Assembly: GCA_026390795.1 (NCBI GenBank) | Contig: JAPLFG010000004.1 | Location: 1 to 64,000 of the forward strand | DNA: 64,000 nt | Direction of reading: 5' to 3' | Source of the DNA: Ignavibacteriales bacterium | GTDB lineage: Bacteria > Bacteroidota > Ignavibacteria > Ignavibacteriales > Melioribacteraceae | Shown: piece after piece, positions 17,584 through 24,783 of the stretch | Position numbering within the stretch: the first letter of the stretch is position 1 | Layout of the letters: each line of letters begins with the position of its first letter | The notes under the pieces: model-generated | What the model was told of the DNA's origin: nothing | What the model saw: the letters and a program-made list of their open reading frames with translations, nothing else | Databases searched by the model: none | Position numbers and translations under genes: made by a program

Positions 17584-17662
17584 GGCCGGACTCGAACCGG
17601 CACGGGTGTGACCACCCACAGGATTTTAAGTCCTGTGCGTCTACCAATTCCGCCACCCCGGC
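17577..17662 (-). tRNA. tRNA-Leu (UAA)
   Basis: An 86-nt class II tRNA with a long variable arm. The 5' GCCGGGG pairs with 3' CCTCGGT (two G-U pairs). The anticodon loop CTTAAAA gives anticodon TAA between AGGA and TCCT stem arms. The variable arm is GGGTGGTCACACCC-like, and the T-arm contains GGTTCGAGTCC. CCA is not encoded. Confidence 0.95.
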
Positions 17663-17697
17663 AGATTTACATTTCTACAAATTATGAATCACAACTT

Positions 17698-17742
17698 CGT
17701 TTACCAATCCCGCAAAGCGGGACAGGTTCCGCCACCCCGGCA
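17698..17742 (-). pseudogene. tRNA-Leu 5' fragment split by a 19-bp hairpin element
   Basis: CGTTTACCAAT plus TCCGCCACCCCGGCA repeats the 5' end of the intact tRNA-Leu gene (CGTCTACCAAT then TCCGCCACCCCGGCA). It is interrupted by 19 extra bases at 17709-17727. The insert begins CCCGCAAAGCGGG, a 5-bp hairpin with an AAA loop, and ends ACAGGT. The fragment cannot make a tRNA. Confidence 0.75.
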
Positions 17743-17928
17743 CAAAACGCGGTGCAAATATAAACTTTTTTTTTGATTCGTTGCAATGTTTTGTACTTCA
17801 ATCCGTCAATTAAATTTATTCTTTAGCAGATTACCGTAAGTCGTACCTTAGCGTGTAGTAAGAGGATCATAATTGACTCACCGCAAAAATACATTACACT
17901 TACACAGATAACAAATCTACCGATTCCA

Positions 17929-17956
17929 TATTTGGATTTATGCTGCTATCCAAATA
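17929..17956. promoter_or_regulatory. Inverted repeat, possible operator
   Basis: TATTTGGAT (17929-17937) is the exact complement of ATCCAAATA (17948-17956), with a 10-base spacer, about one helical turn between centres of the arms. It lies about 175 bases upstream of the thioredoxin reductase fusion and could be a site for a dimeric regulator. Inference only. Confidence 0.35.
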
Positions 17957-17980
17957 CTGATGGGTTCATAAACGAATATT

Positions 17981-17999
17981 GTACTTAATCCTTAAGTAC
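17981..17999. promoter_or_regulatory. 19-bp palindrome, possible operator
   Basis: GTACTTAA (17981-17988) and TTAAGTAC (17992-17999) form perfect 8-bp arms around TCC. It lies about 130 bases upstream of the cassette's first gene and has no T-run, so it fits a regulator site better than a terminator. Confidence 0.4.
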
Positions 18000-18129
18000 T
18001 GAGGATCAAAAGCCTTCAGAACAGTATTTAATTTTTCATTTTTTATGAATCCAATTAATAAAAACAGCATCCAACACTCCAGTATCTGATTATTATTATA
18101 GAAAATTTCAATTATTATGGAGACAGTTG

Positions 18130-19413
18130 ATGTCTGAAAAAATTATGAACATTACTTCTAAAGAATTTGAAACTGAAGTATTAAAATCCGGAAATGTAGT
18201 AGTTGATTTTTATTCAAGCGAATGCCCTCCTTGCGAGGCATTGGCAACTAAATTTGAAAGCCTAAGCGATGTATACGGCGACGACATTAAATTCATAAAA
18301 ATATTTAGACAAGAGAACAAGGAACTCGCAGTATCATTAGGAGTTTCTGGATCCCCTACATTATTGTTTTATAAAAATGGCGAGATGGTAGGTGAAAGAT
18401 TAACCGGTGGAATCAAGCGCGCCGATATCATAAAAAATTTGGAACTTCTTATTTCGAAAGAAAGAGCCGCAATCCTTAAAAATTCATTTCAAAAATCCGA
18501 TACAAATTGTGATGTACTAATACTCGGAGGCGGACCGGCAGGTTTAACTTCCGGCATTTACTCTGCACAAGCAAAACTAAATACTATAATAGTTGATAAA
18601 GACTTACCGGGCGGACAAGTTAAGGTGACTCACATGGTTTGGAATTATCCCGGTTATGAAGAACCGATTTCCGGATATATGTTGATGCATCATATGGCAG
18701 AACAAGCAAAAGCCACCGGCGTAAATTTTAGATCTGCTGTAGATGTTACATGGATCGACTTAGTAAATAAAAGCATTGAGATCGATGGAGTCGAAACGAT
18801 TCATGCGAAAAAAATTATTATAGCAACCGGTGCTTCACCAAGAAAATTGGGAGTCAAAGGTGAACTTGAATATAAGGGACAAGGAATTTCGTATTGCGCA
18901 ACCTGCGATGCAAAGTTTTATGAAGGAAAACATGTTGTAGTTATAGGCGGCGGCAACTCTGCGATAGAAGAAGCATTATTTATTACAAAATTTGCTAGTA
19001 AAGTTTCAATCGTTCATCAATTTGATAAACTGCAGGCTAACAAAGTTGCCCAGGAAAAAGCATTCGCCAATCCAAAAATTGAATTTATTTTTGAGCATGA
19101 ACCGAGAGAATTTGTGAAGAACGGTTCAGTAGTTAATGAAGTTGTAGTAGAAGATCTCAGAACACACGAATATAAAACTATTAGTTGTGATGGAGTTTTT
19201 ATTTTTGCCGGAATGATACCAAACTTAGAAGATCTTGATAATCGGCTGACACTTGATAAATGGGGTTATGTAAATGTAGACGCAAATATGAAGACAAACA
19301 TGGAAGATGTATTTGCAATTGGAGATGTTGCTGGAAAACAATTCAGACAAATTACTACGGCGGTTGCAGATGGAACTGTTGCAGCAATTACAATTTCAAA
19401 AGAGTTGGAATAG
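18130..19413 (+). CDS. Thioredoxin-thioredoxin reductase fusion
   Basis: A 427-residue two-domain redox enzyme. Residues 1-105 are a thioredoxin fold with active site Cys32-Pro-Pro-Cys35 and the cis-proline loop SGSPTLLF. Residues about 127-427 are thioredoxin reductase: FAD motif LILGGGPAGL, redox pair Cys256-Ala-Thr-Cys259, NADPH motif VIGGGNSAIEEA, and C-terminal FAIGDVAGKQFRQITTAVADG. It should use NADPH to reduce its own thioredoxin arm. The thioredoxin is N-terminal, unlike fusions with a C-terminal thioredoxin. ATG at 18130 was chosen over the TTG just upstream because GGAGAC lies at good distance. It heads the cassette. Confidence 0.9.
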   Translation: MSEKIMNITSKEFETEVLKSGNVVVDFYSSECPPCEALATKFESLSDVYGDDIKFIKIFRQENKELAVSLGVSGSPTLLFYKNGEMVGERLTGGIKRADIIKNLELLISKERAAILKNSFQKSDTNCDVLILGGGPAGLTSGIYSAQAKLNTIIVDKDLPGGQVKVTHMVWNYPGYEEPISGYMLMHHMAEQAKATGVNFRSAVDVTWIDLVNKSIEIDGVETIHAKKIIIATGASPRKLGVKGELEYKGQGISYCATCDAKFYEGKHVVVIGGGNSAIEEALFITKFASKVSIVHQFDKLQANKVAQEKAFANPKIEFIFEHEPREFVKNGSVVNEVVVEDLRTHEYKTISCDGVFIFAGMIPNLEDLDNRLTLDKWGYVNVDANMKTNMEDVFAIGDVAGKQFRQITTAVADGTVAAITISKELE

Positions 19414-19455
19414 AAATTCAATAACTTAATTACTAAAACTATTTGAAGAGAAATT

Positions 19456-20100
19456 ATGGATACATTAGAAATAAATAAACGTTACGGAGAACTTGCAGAA
19501 AGCAGTTGTTGCCTTTCTTGCGGCGGCGCCATCAATTATGCTGAGCCGCAGAAAAACGAAGTTTGTGTGGATTTAGGATGCGGCAGAGGGAATGATGTTC
19601 TAAGAATGGCAGAAGAAGTTGGACCGAACGGCTTCGTATACGGAGTTGATATTTCAGATGGAATGCTGGAAAAAGCGAAAGCTAATTCAGAAAAATTTGG
19701 TGTTACTAATGTAAAATTTGTTAAATCCGAGTTAGAACAAATTGAGATTTCTGATAAGCAAGCAGATCTTATTATTTCGAATTGTACGATCAATCATGCA
19801 TCTGACAAATTAAAAGTCTGGCAAGAGATTCATCGTATACTTAAAAAAGGCGGACGTTTTTCTGTTAGTGATATTTATTCGCTCATAGATGTACCGGATG
19901 AATATAAAAACGATCCGGTTGCTGTTGCAGAATGCTGGGCAGGCGCTATTAGGAAAGATCTCTACATAGATATTCTTGAAAAAGTAGGTTTTGTTGATAT
20001 AGATATTATTGAAGAGAGCCAACCCTATGATAAAGGTAAAATAAAAGTAGCTAGTTTTACGGTTGTAGGTAAAAGAAAAAATTGCGGATGTTCTGATTAA
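19456..20100 (+). CDS. ArsM-like SAM-dependent methyltransferase
   Basis: A 214-residue class I methyltransferase. The SAM site is VDLGCGRGNDVLRMA, with VYGVDISDGMLEKAK following. The family marks of arsenite methyltransferase are visible: Cys18-Cys19 and Cys22 near the N-terminus, Cys110 in IISNCTINH, and Cys160 in AECWAGAI. The 50-residue gap between the last two equals that of characterised ArsM enzymes. It also ends with two cysteines (NCGCSD). Arsenic methylation is therefore possible. Given its neighbours, another thiol-held metalloid or the small Cys-rich peptide could be the substrate. It lies 42 bases after the reductase. Confidence 0.7.
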   Translation: MDTLEINKRYGELAESSCCLSCGGAINYAEPQKNEVCVDLGCGRGNDVLRMAEEVGPNGFVYGVDISDGMLEKAKANSEKFGVTNVKFVKSELEQIEISDKQADLIISNCTINHASDKLKVWQEIHRILKKGGRFSVSDIYSLIDVPDEYKNDPVAVAECWAGAIRKDLYIDILEKVGFVDIDIIEESQPYDKGKIKVASFTVVGKRKNCGCSD

Positions 20101-20189
20101 TATCTTTCTAATTATTTCGATTAATAATTTTAACGATAATTGAATTCATCTTCGGTTATCAGATTTAAATACCAAATACGGAGTAGATG

Positions 20190-20282
20190 ATGAAATCTCT
20201 CATCTCGAAAAAAAAGAGCAATGTTAAAGTTGCTCAATGTTGTGCTAAAGTCTCGGTAATTGCTACAGGTTGCCACGACTAG
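20190..20282 (+). CDS. Putative Cys-rich RiPP precursor peptide (30 residues)
   Basis: A short gene with a GGAG ribosome-binding site six bases before the second of two adjacent ATGs (20187 and 20190). The leader is basic (MKSLISKKKSNVKVAQ). The C-terminal part, CCAKVSVIATGCHD, has three cysteines and would be the core. It is followed at once by a terminator and then by a radical SAM/SPASM gene, the usual order for a peptide that is made in excess and then cross-linked. Peptides of this kind become sactipeptides or ranthipeptides through Cys thioether bonds. The role of precursor is inferred from position, composition and ribosome-binding site. Confidence 0.75.
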   Translation: MKSLISKKKSNVKVAQCCAKVSVIATGCHD

Positions 20283-20296
20283 TTTTTAGTGCGGAA

Positions 20297-20323
20297 AATC
20301 CGGCTCAATGCCGGATTTTTTTT
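20297..20323 (+). terminator. Terminator or attenuator after the peptide gene
   Basis: AATCCGGC (20297-20304) and GCCGGATT (20310-20317) form a perfect 8-bp stem with a TCAAT loop, followed by a T-run to 20323. Placed between the peptide and its presumed maturase, it would make peptide mRNA more abundant than enzyme mRNA. Confidence 0.9.
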
Positions 20324-20354
20324 ATTAACGTTTTTTCAGAAACAGGAATTGTAA

Positions 20355-21662
20355 ATGTATTTTTCAAAATATAATATCTTTTCAAAGATTAGAAATTCTG
20401 ATGATTACTATCTAGTAAATCTTCTTTCCGGTAATGCGGATATTCTTCAGCTCGAGAAGGCAAATGAAATAATAACCGGCAACTTTGGCGACGTTCAAGA
20501 ATACCTTGACAAAGGTTATTTGATTGATGAGAATGAAGAGAAAAAATTATACATGAACAAATATCTCGAGTTCATTGAGGACAGAGATAAGGATGAAGTT
20601 CAAATATTTTTTGTGCCATGGTACGCGTGTAACTTTGGCTGCTCGTATTGCTATCAATCCGGTTACGATCTTGAAAAACAATCTATATCTAAAGAAGTTA
20701 TTGATGCTTTCTTTTCATATGTAAAAAAGGAATTCGCCGGAAGAAGAAAATATATTACCGTCTTCGGCGGAGAGCCGCTTCTGCCGTCAGAAGCTTCACG
20801 AAAATCGATTGAGTATATCTTGCAGCAAGCCACAGAAAATGGTTTGGATACGGCTTTAGTTACAAATGGATTTTCACTTAAAGAATACACTTCCCTACTT
20901 AATGAATATAGGATTAGAGAAGTTCAGGTAACACTTGATGGTATTGGCGAAATTCATAATTCCCGCCGCCCGCTTAAAAATGGCGGAGAAACGTTCCTTC
21001 AAATTGTTGATGGCATTGATGAAGCATTGGCTAATAAAATCAATATTAATCTTAGAGTTGTGATTGATAAAGAAAATCTCAATTCACTTGTTGATCTTTC
21101 GAAATTTGCAGTAGAAAAAGGTTGGACGAAAAGTCAATATTTCAAGACACAGCTTGGCAGAAATTACGAACTGCATTATTGCCAATCGTCTCAGAGCAAA
21201 TTATTCACGCGTCTTGAATTTTATGAGGCGATCTATTCTTTGATAGAAGAACATCCGGAAATCACAGAATTTCACAAACCTGCTTTTTCCGTTTCAAAAT
21301 TTTTATTTGATAATGGAGAATTACCGGCTCCTCTTTTTGATGACTGTACCGGCTGTAAAACAGAATGGGCTTTTGATGGTTCCGGGCATATTTATGCATG
21401 CACAGCAACCGTTGGGAAAAAAGGAGAAGAGTTGGGTACTTATTATCCGACAGTAAATAAAGCTAATGACTTGATAAAAGTTTGGGAAGAACGGGATGTA
21501 ACAACAATTCCCGAATGTAAAAGTTGTAATCTGCAACTAGCATGTGGAGGCGGTTGTGCTTCGATTGCGAAAAATAGAACAGGCAGTTTAACTTCACCTG
21601 ATTGCCGTCCGATAACACAGTTGTTGGAGATGGGAATTTCACATTATTTTTGTGAAAAGTAA
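20355..21662 (+). CDS. Radical SAM/SPASM peptide maturase
   Basis: A 435-residue radical SAM enzyme. Residues about 1-75 look like a small peptide-binding (PqqD/RRE-like) region, inferred from position. The 4Fe-4S motif CNFGCSYC (Cys92, Cys96, Cys99) opens the radical SAM barrel, with FGGEPLL and TLDGIGEIHNSRRP typical of peptide-modifying members. The C-terminal SPASM region has many cysteines (DDCTGCKTEW, YACTATVG, CKSCNLQLACGGGCASIAKNRTGSLTSPDC in part) for two auxiliary clusters. Its likely substrate is the 30-residue peptide just upstream, on which it would form a thioether or carbon-carbon link. Confidence 0.88.
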   Translation: MYFSKYNIFSKIRNSDDYYLVNLLSGNADILQLEKANEIITGNFGDVQEYLDKGYLIDENEEKKLYMNKYLEFIEDRDKDEVQIFFVPWYACNFGCSYCYQSGYDLEKQSISKEVIDAFFSYVKKEFAGRRKYITVFGGEPLLPSEASRKSIEYILQQATENGLDTALVTNGFSLKEYTSLLNEYRIREVQVTLDGIGEIHNSRRPLKNGGETFLQIVDGIDEALANKININLRVVIDKENLNSLVDLSKFAVEKGWTKSQYFKTQLGRNYELHYCQSSQSKLFTRLEFYEAIYSLIEEHPEITEFHKPAFSVSKFLFDNGELPAPLFDDCTGCKTEWAFDGSGHIYACTATVGKKGEELGTYYPTVNKANDLIKVWEERDVTTIPECKSCNLQLACGGGCASIAKNRTGSLTSPDCRPITQLLEMGISHYFCEK

Positions 21663-21695
21663 TAACCGGTAAATAATTTATGAAAGGAACAGTAG

Positions 21696-22235
21696 ATGAA
21701 TGAACGAGTCTATAATAGCGGAGTAGAACGCCTTCGATCGCCTGAAAGAACCGGGAGATTGGAAGTAGAGCGAGTGGTTGATCTTTGCTTAAACGGTTCG
21801 AAGATTGCTTCCGTTCTTGATATCGGAACAGGCAGCGGACTTTTTGCAGAAGCATTTTATAAAAGAAATATTAAAGTATCGGGAATCGATGCCAATCAAG
21901 AAATGTTAATAGCTGCAAAAGATTATTTGCCTAACTGCCAATTTAAACTTGCATCAGCGGAATCACTTCCTTTTGAAGATAAATCCTTTGATATGATTTT
22001 TATGGGATTAGTCTTTCATGAAGTAGATGATTTTAATAAAGTGCTGAAGGAAATTGAAAGAGTATCTGTAAAACAAGCAGCAATACTGGAATGGAATTAC
22101 GAGGTTCAGGAGTTTGGACCGCCGTTAGAACACAGATTGAAACCGGAATTTATTGAACAACTTTCAAAAGATGCCGGATTTATATCTTTCACTGCTATCC
22201 CATTGACAAACTTATCTCTCTATTTACTGAGCTAA
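21696..22235 (+). CDS. Class I SAM-dependent methyltransferase
   Basis: A 179-residue methyltransferase with the SAM motif VLDIGTGSGLFAEAF, acidic loop VSGIDANQEML and ESLPFEDKSFDMIFMGLVFHEV. It belongs to the broad UbiE-like group; the substrate is unknown. It follows the radical SAM gene by 33 bases, so it may methylate the peptide or a related thiol compound. Its last codons, including the TAA stop, lie inside the 71-bp repeat copied from the tRNA-Val locus. The C-terminus was therefore shaped, perhaps slightly shortened, by that junction. Confidence 0.75.
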   Translation: MNERVYNSGVERLRSPERTGRLEVERVVDLCLNGSKIASVLDIGTGSGLFAEAFYKRNIKVSGIDANQEMLIAAKDYLPNCQFKLASAESLPFEDKSFDMIFMGLVFHEVDDFNKVLKEIERVSVKQAAILEWNYEVQEFGPPLEHRLKPEFIEQLSKDAGFISFTAIPLTNLSLYLLS

Positions 22236-22296
22236 GAACCCGTGCAATTTATTTTTTCATTTTTACATAACCCAATTCAATAAAATTAGTATCGAG
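22226..22296. repeat. Right copy of the 71-bp duplicated tRNA spacer
   Basis: A gap-free match (64 of 71) to 17513-17583. It carries the 5' end of tRNA-Val and the spacer up to tRNA-Leu, but no working tRNA. It supplies the stop codon of the preceding methyltransferase and marks the right edge of the cassette. Confidence 0.85.
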
Positions 22297-22535
22297 CTAA
22301 ATAACTCTTATTTAAATCGTTTATAAGTACTTTGTATTTCTTTGTGTACTGGGATAGGTAGTTTAGTAGGATTAGATTCTGAATAATATTTTCACTATCA
22401 ATCGATGAGTCTTCATCTTCACAGCTTAGATAATAATTTCAGTTCAAGAAAATTATTGGAGCATCAACTGGTTATTGGAATAAATATCCCGCAAATAAAA
22501 CCGGATATCAGCGGGATTCAAATTCATCGGGGTGA
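22236..22535. other. Intergenic region between convergent genes
   Basis: Three hundred bases between the methyltransferase and the convergent SLOG-like gene. Apart from the repeat copy in the first 60 bases I see no supported gene or structure. Confidence 0.5.
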
Positions 22536-23087
22536 TTATTTGAAACTTCTTTCAAAAAGTTCTTTGATTGCTTTTTTCCCGTTCTCTTCTAGAAAACGTG
22601 TTCCGGTTCCTACAAAATGAACATGTTGAATGACGGGTTCTTTTTCACAGGGAATCCAATTTAATTGCTTCCAAGTAAACCAGCCATCACGCTTTTGATC
22701 GAAAACGAAAATAGGTTTGTTGCACAACTTCGCAAATTCAGCACCCCATCCGGTTCCACCTTTTACTGTGTTGTTCTCCAGAATTTCGCCTACAACATAA
22801 ATTTCCTGACCGCTATTTATCTGATACCAAATACTCTGAAGAATTTTTCTGAACAGAGGAGTTTCTGTGTAATTACGGTTCATTAACTTGGAGATATACT
22901 CTAGGCTCACATCGCCGTTTTTTAGTTCATCGTGATTCAACATTCTAATTCCGCGCTGGCGGTTTATCGAGTGTCCTTCGAAAGTAAAATTAACTTCTTC
23001 AATTCCGAAATGTTCGGCATTCATCCCGAATTCCGATTCTGCTCCATTTATACCGCCGCTGAATAAAATGCAATCTTCTTTTTTCAT
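22536..23087 (-). CDS. SLOG-like nucleotide-binding protein
   Basis: A 183-residue protein. The start (ILFSGGINGAESEFG) and the later VKGGTGWGAEFAKLCNKPIFVFDQ have the Gly-rich loop and Rossmann-like spacing of the SLOG superfamily, whose members bind nucleotides or nucleotide-derived signals. It also contains VVGEILENNTVKGG. There is no signal peptide or membrane segment. It is convergent with the RiPP cassette and probably not part of it. The exact function is unknown. Confidence 0.5.
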   Translation of the reverse strand: MKKEDCILFSGGINGAESEFGMNAEHFGIEEVNFTFEGHSINRQRGIRMLNHDELKNGDVSLEYISKLMNRNYTETPLFRKILQSIWYQINSGQEIYVVGEILENNTVKGGTGWGAEFAKLCNKPIFVFDQKRDGWFTWKQLNWIPCEKEPVIQHVHFVGTGTRFLEENGKKAIKELFERSFK

Positions 23088-23543
23088 TACTTTTCTTCTC
23101 GTTTTAAAATTAATTGATTTTCAGGATAGACTAATTAGTATTTTCCGCGCAGATTTCTAAATCAAGTTTATTTCGATTATAAGGGCATTCATACAAAATA
23201 ACTACAACAAAGATACGGACTTATTCATTAATAAGGCGACTTGTTAGAAATATTTAATTCCTACTTGGGCCATTATCTTAGAATTCATTTCACAATAGAT
23301 GAATCGACAGATTTCATTAAAATATCGATCCAACACTATTAAATAATCGGTCAGCTCTATTACTATTCAATGTAAAATCCCTTTTATAGACTTGATAATA
23401 ATTGTTTTAAAACAATATTATGAATCGTCAATGAGTCAAATATGCCATTGTTCTATGAATTTATTACGAATTTAAATTTCTTCACAAAAAGTCCGTACTA
23501 GAATTCAATAAGTAATCATCGGGCTACTTTTGACCGAAAATAT

Positions 23544-23577
23544 AAAACCTCGAAAACATAACATTTTCGAGGTTTTT
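23544..23577. terminator. Strong hairpin terminator
   Basis: AAAACCTCGAAAA (23544-23556) pairs with TTTTCGAGGTTTT (23564-23576), a 13-bp perfect stem with loop CATAACA. The stem has T-runs on both strands and could act in both directions. On the minus strand it would end the transcript of the tRNA whose 3' half lies next to it. Confidence 0.85.
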
Positions 23578-23580
23578 GAG

Positions 23581-23623
23581 TGGGCCCTGAAGGACTTGAA
23601 CCTCCGACCCGCTGATTATGAGT
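23581..23623 (-). pseudogene. 3' half of a CAT-anticodon tRNA (Met or Ile2), likely att site
   Basis: On the minus strand this reads from the anticodon loop ACTCATAATCAGC through GGAGGTTCAAGTCC (T-arm) to AGGGCCCA. The anticodon is CAT. The 5' half expected at higher coordinates is missing, and the match stops at the anticodon loop, a common crossover point for tyrosine integrases. An integrase gene starts 87 bases away. I read this as one end of an integrated element. Confidence 0.7.
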
Positions 23624-23709
23624 AATCGGGATTCGTAGTAATTCAGACTGAATAATTAGGGTTTTGGTCACTCCATACAAAGTCCATACACGGCAAAAAG
23701 GAGTTTGCC

Positions 23710-24735
23710 ATGTATATTTTCAAAGACAACAAGTCGCCATATTATCAACTAGTATATTTCTTTGAAGGTAAAAGAAAAACCATTTCAACAAAAACTAAAA
23801 ATGAAAAAGAAGCTACTCGTTTCCAAAAATCATTTAAGCTACCTATCCCAAAACCCGAACAGAAACCTGTTTATGTTACAATTACACTATCAGAATTCCA
23901 GCAAGAATATTTGAATTATGTTCAAGCCACGAAATCAAAACACTACATTAGATCAGTGCAGACATCCTTCAGACTATTGCATGCATACACTGGGGAAATT
24001 CATCTTGACCGATTAGATCTACGCACTCTTGATAAATTTATTACTGCTACTTTCAAGAGGGCTCCGCGCAGTGCTTCTCTCTATTATCGCACTCTAAAAG
24101 CAGCTTTAAGTAAAGCAGTCCTTTGGGATTACCTGTCAGAAAACGCTCTGAAGAAAATAAGATCTCCAAAAGTTTCAAAAGTCTTCCCAATTTTCATATC
24201 TGAAACTGAGTTAAGTATAATCCTCGTAAATACTAAAGAGGGGTATCTTAAAGATTTATTTACTATCGCTTTCTATACAGGAATGCGACTCAGTGAAATA
24301 CTCAATATGAAATGGTCATGGGTTAATTTTAAAGAAAATTATATCATTGTTAAATGCTCCGAAGAGTTTACAACCAAAAGTAAAAATGAGAGGATCATTC
24401 CCTTTAATTCAAATCTCCAAGCAATTTTAACTACTCGGTTCCCTAGAGTAATCAATATCAAGAATGAGGAGTATGTTTTTTCAAAGTGTCCAGGGATCAA
24501 ATTCAATGAAAATTTCATAAGTAAGAAGTTCAAAGCTTTAGTCAGAATTGCTAGACTTGATGAGAAAGTACATTTCCATACTTTAAGACATTCATTCGCT
24601 TCGCTCTTGGTTCAGAAAGGTGTCTCTTTATATGTAGTAAAAGAATTGCTAGGACATGAATCACTCACAACTACACAAATTTATAGTCACTTACAGCAAC
24701 AGAATTTGAGAGACGCCGTTAATTTGTTCTTATAA
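23710..24735 (+). CDS. int: Tyrosine recombinase/integrase of a genomic island
   Basis: A 341-residue phage-type integrase. It has an N-terminal AP2-like arm region (YQLVYFFEGKRKTIST), a core-binding SAM-like domain (about 55-155), and a catalytic domain with Arg in TGMRLSEI, HTLRHSFAS, LLGHES and the Tyr in TQIYSHL. AAGGAG lies at good distance from the ATG. Its position beside a tRNA 3' half indicates it drove insertion of the island to its right. It resembles the second integrase at 52234-53307. Confidence 0.9.
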   Translation: MYIFKDNKSPYYQLVYFFEGKRKTISTKTKNEKEATRFQKSFKLPIPKPEQKPVYVTITLSEFQQEYLNYVQATKSKHYIRSVQTSFRLLHAYTGEIHLDRLDLRTLDKFITATFKRAPRSASLYYRTLKAALSKAVLWDYLSENALKKIRSPKVSKVFPIFISETELSIILVNTKEGYLKDLFTIAFYTGMRLSEILNMKWSWVNFKENYIIVKCSEEFTTKSKNERIIPFNSNLQAILTTRFPRVINIKNEEYVFSKCPGIKFNENFISKKFKALVRIARLDEKVHFHTLRHSFASLLVQKGVSLYVVKELLGHESLTTTQIYSHLQQQNLRDAVNLFL

Positions 24736-24783
24736 AGTGATTAAAATAAAAAAAATAATCTTATCTTATTCCAAAGAATCTAA

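Larger units (their letters stand above)
17743..18126. other. Leader region of the redox/RiPP cassette
   Basis: About 380 bases without a gene, between the tRNA-Leu fragment and the thioredoxin reductase fusion. It is AT-rich and contains two palindromes (17929-17956 and 17981-17999) that are the only clear structure. No confident promoter could be read. Confidence 0.5.
23088..23709. other. Junction region between core genome and accessory island
   Basis: About 620 bases without a protein gene. It is AT-rich to 23530, then carries a strong terminator (23544-23577), a tRNA 3' half (23581-23623), and the ribosome-binding site of the integrase. This fits an integration site of a mobile element. 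Confidence 0.6.

Noticed and set aside
20190-20282. Selenocysteine or leader-peptide reading of the small frame
   Set aside because: Ends in a normal TAG without a hairpin suited to recoding. Its place before a maturase fits a precursor better than a plain attenuation leader, although a leader role is not fully excluded.
22405-22620. 71-residue plus-strand frame
   Set aside because: Overlaps the SLOG-like gene and has no ribosome-binding site.
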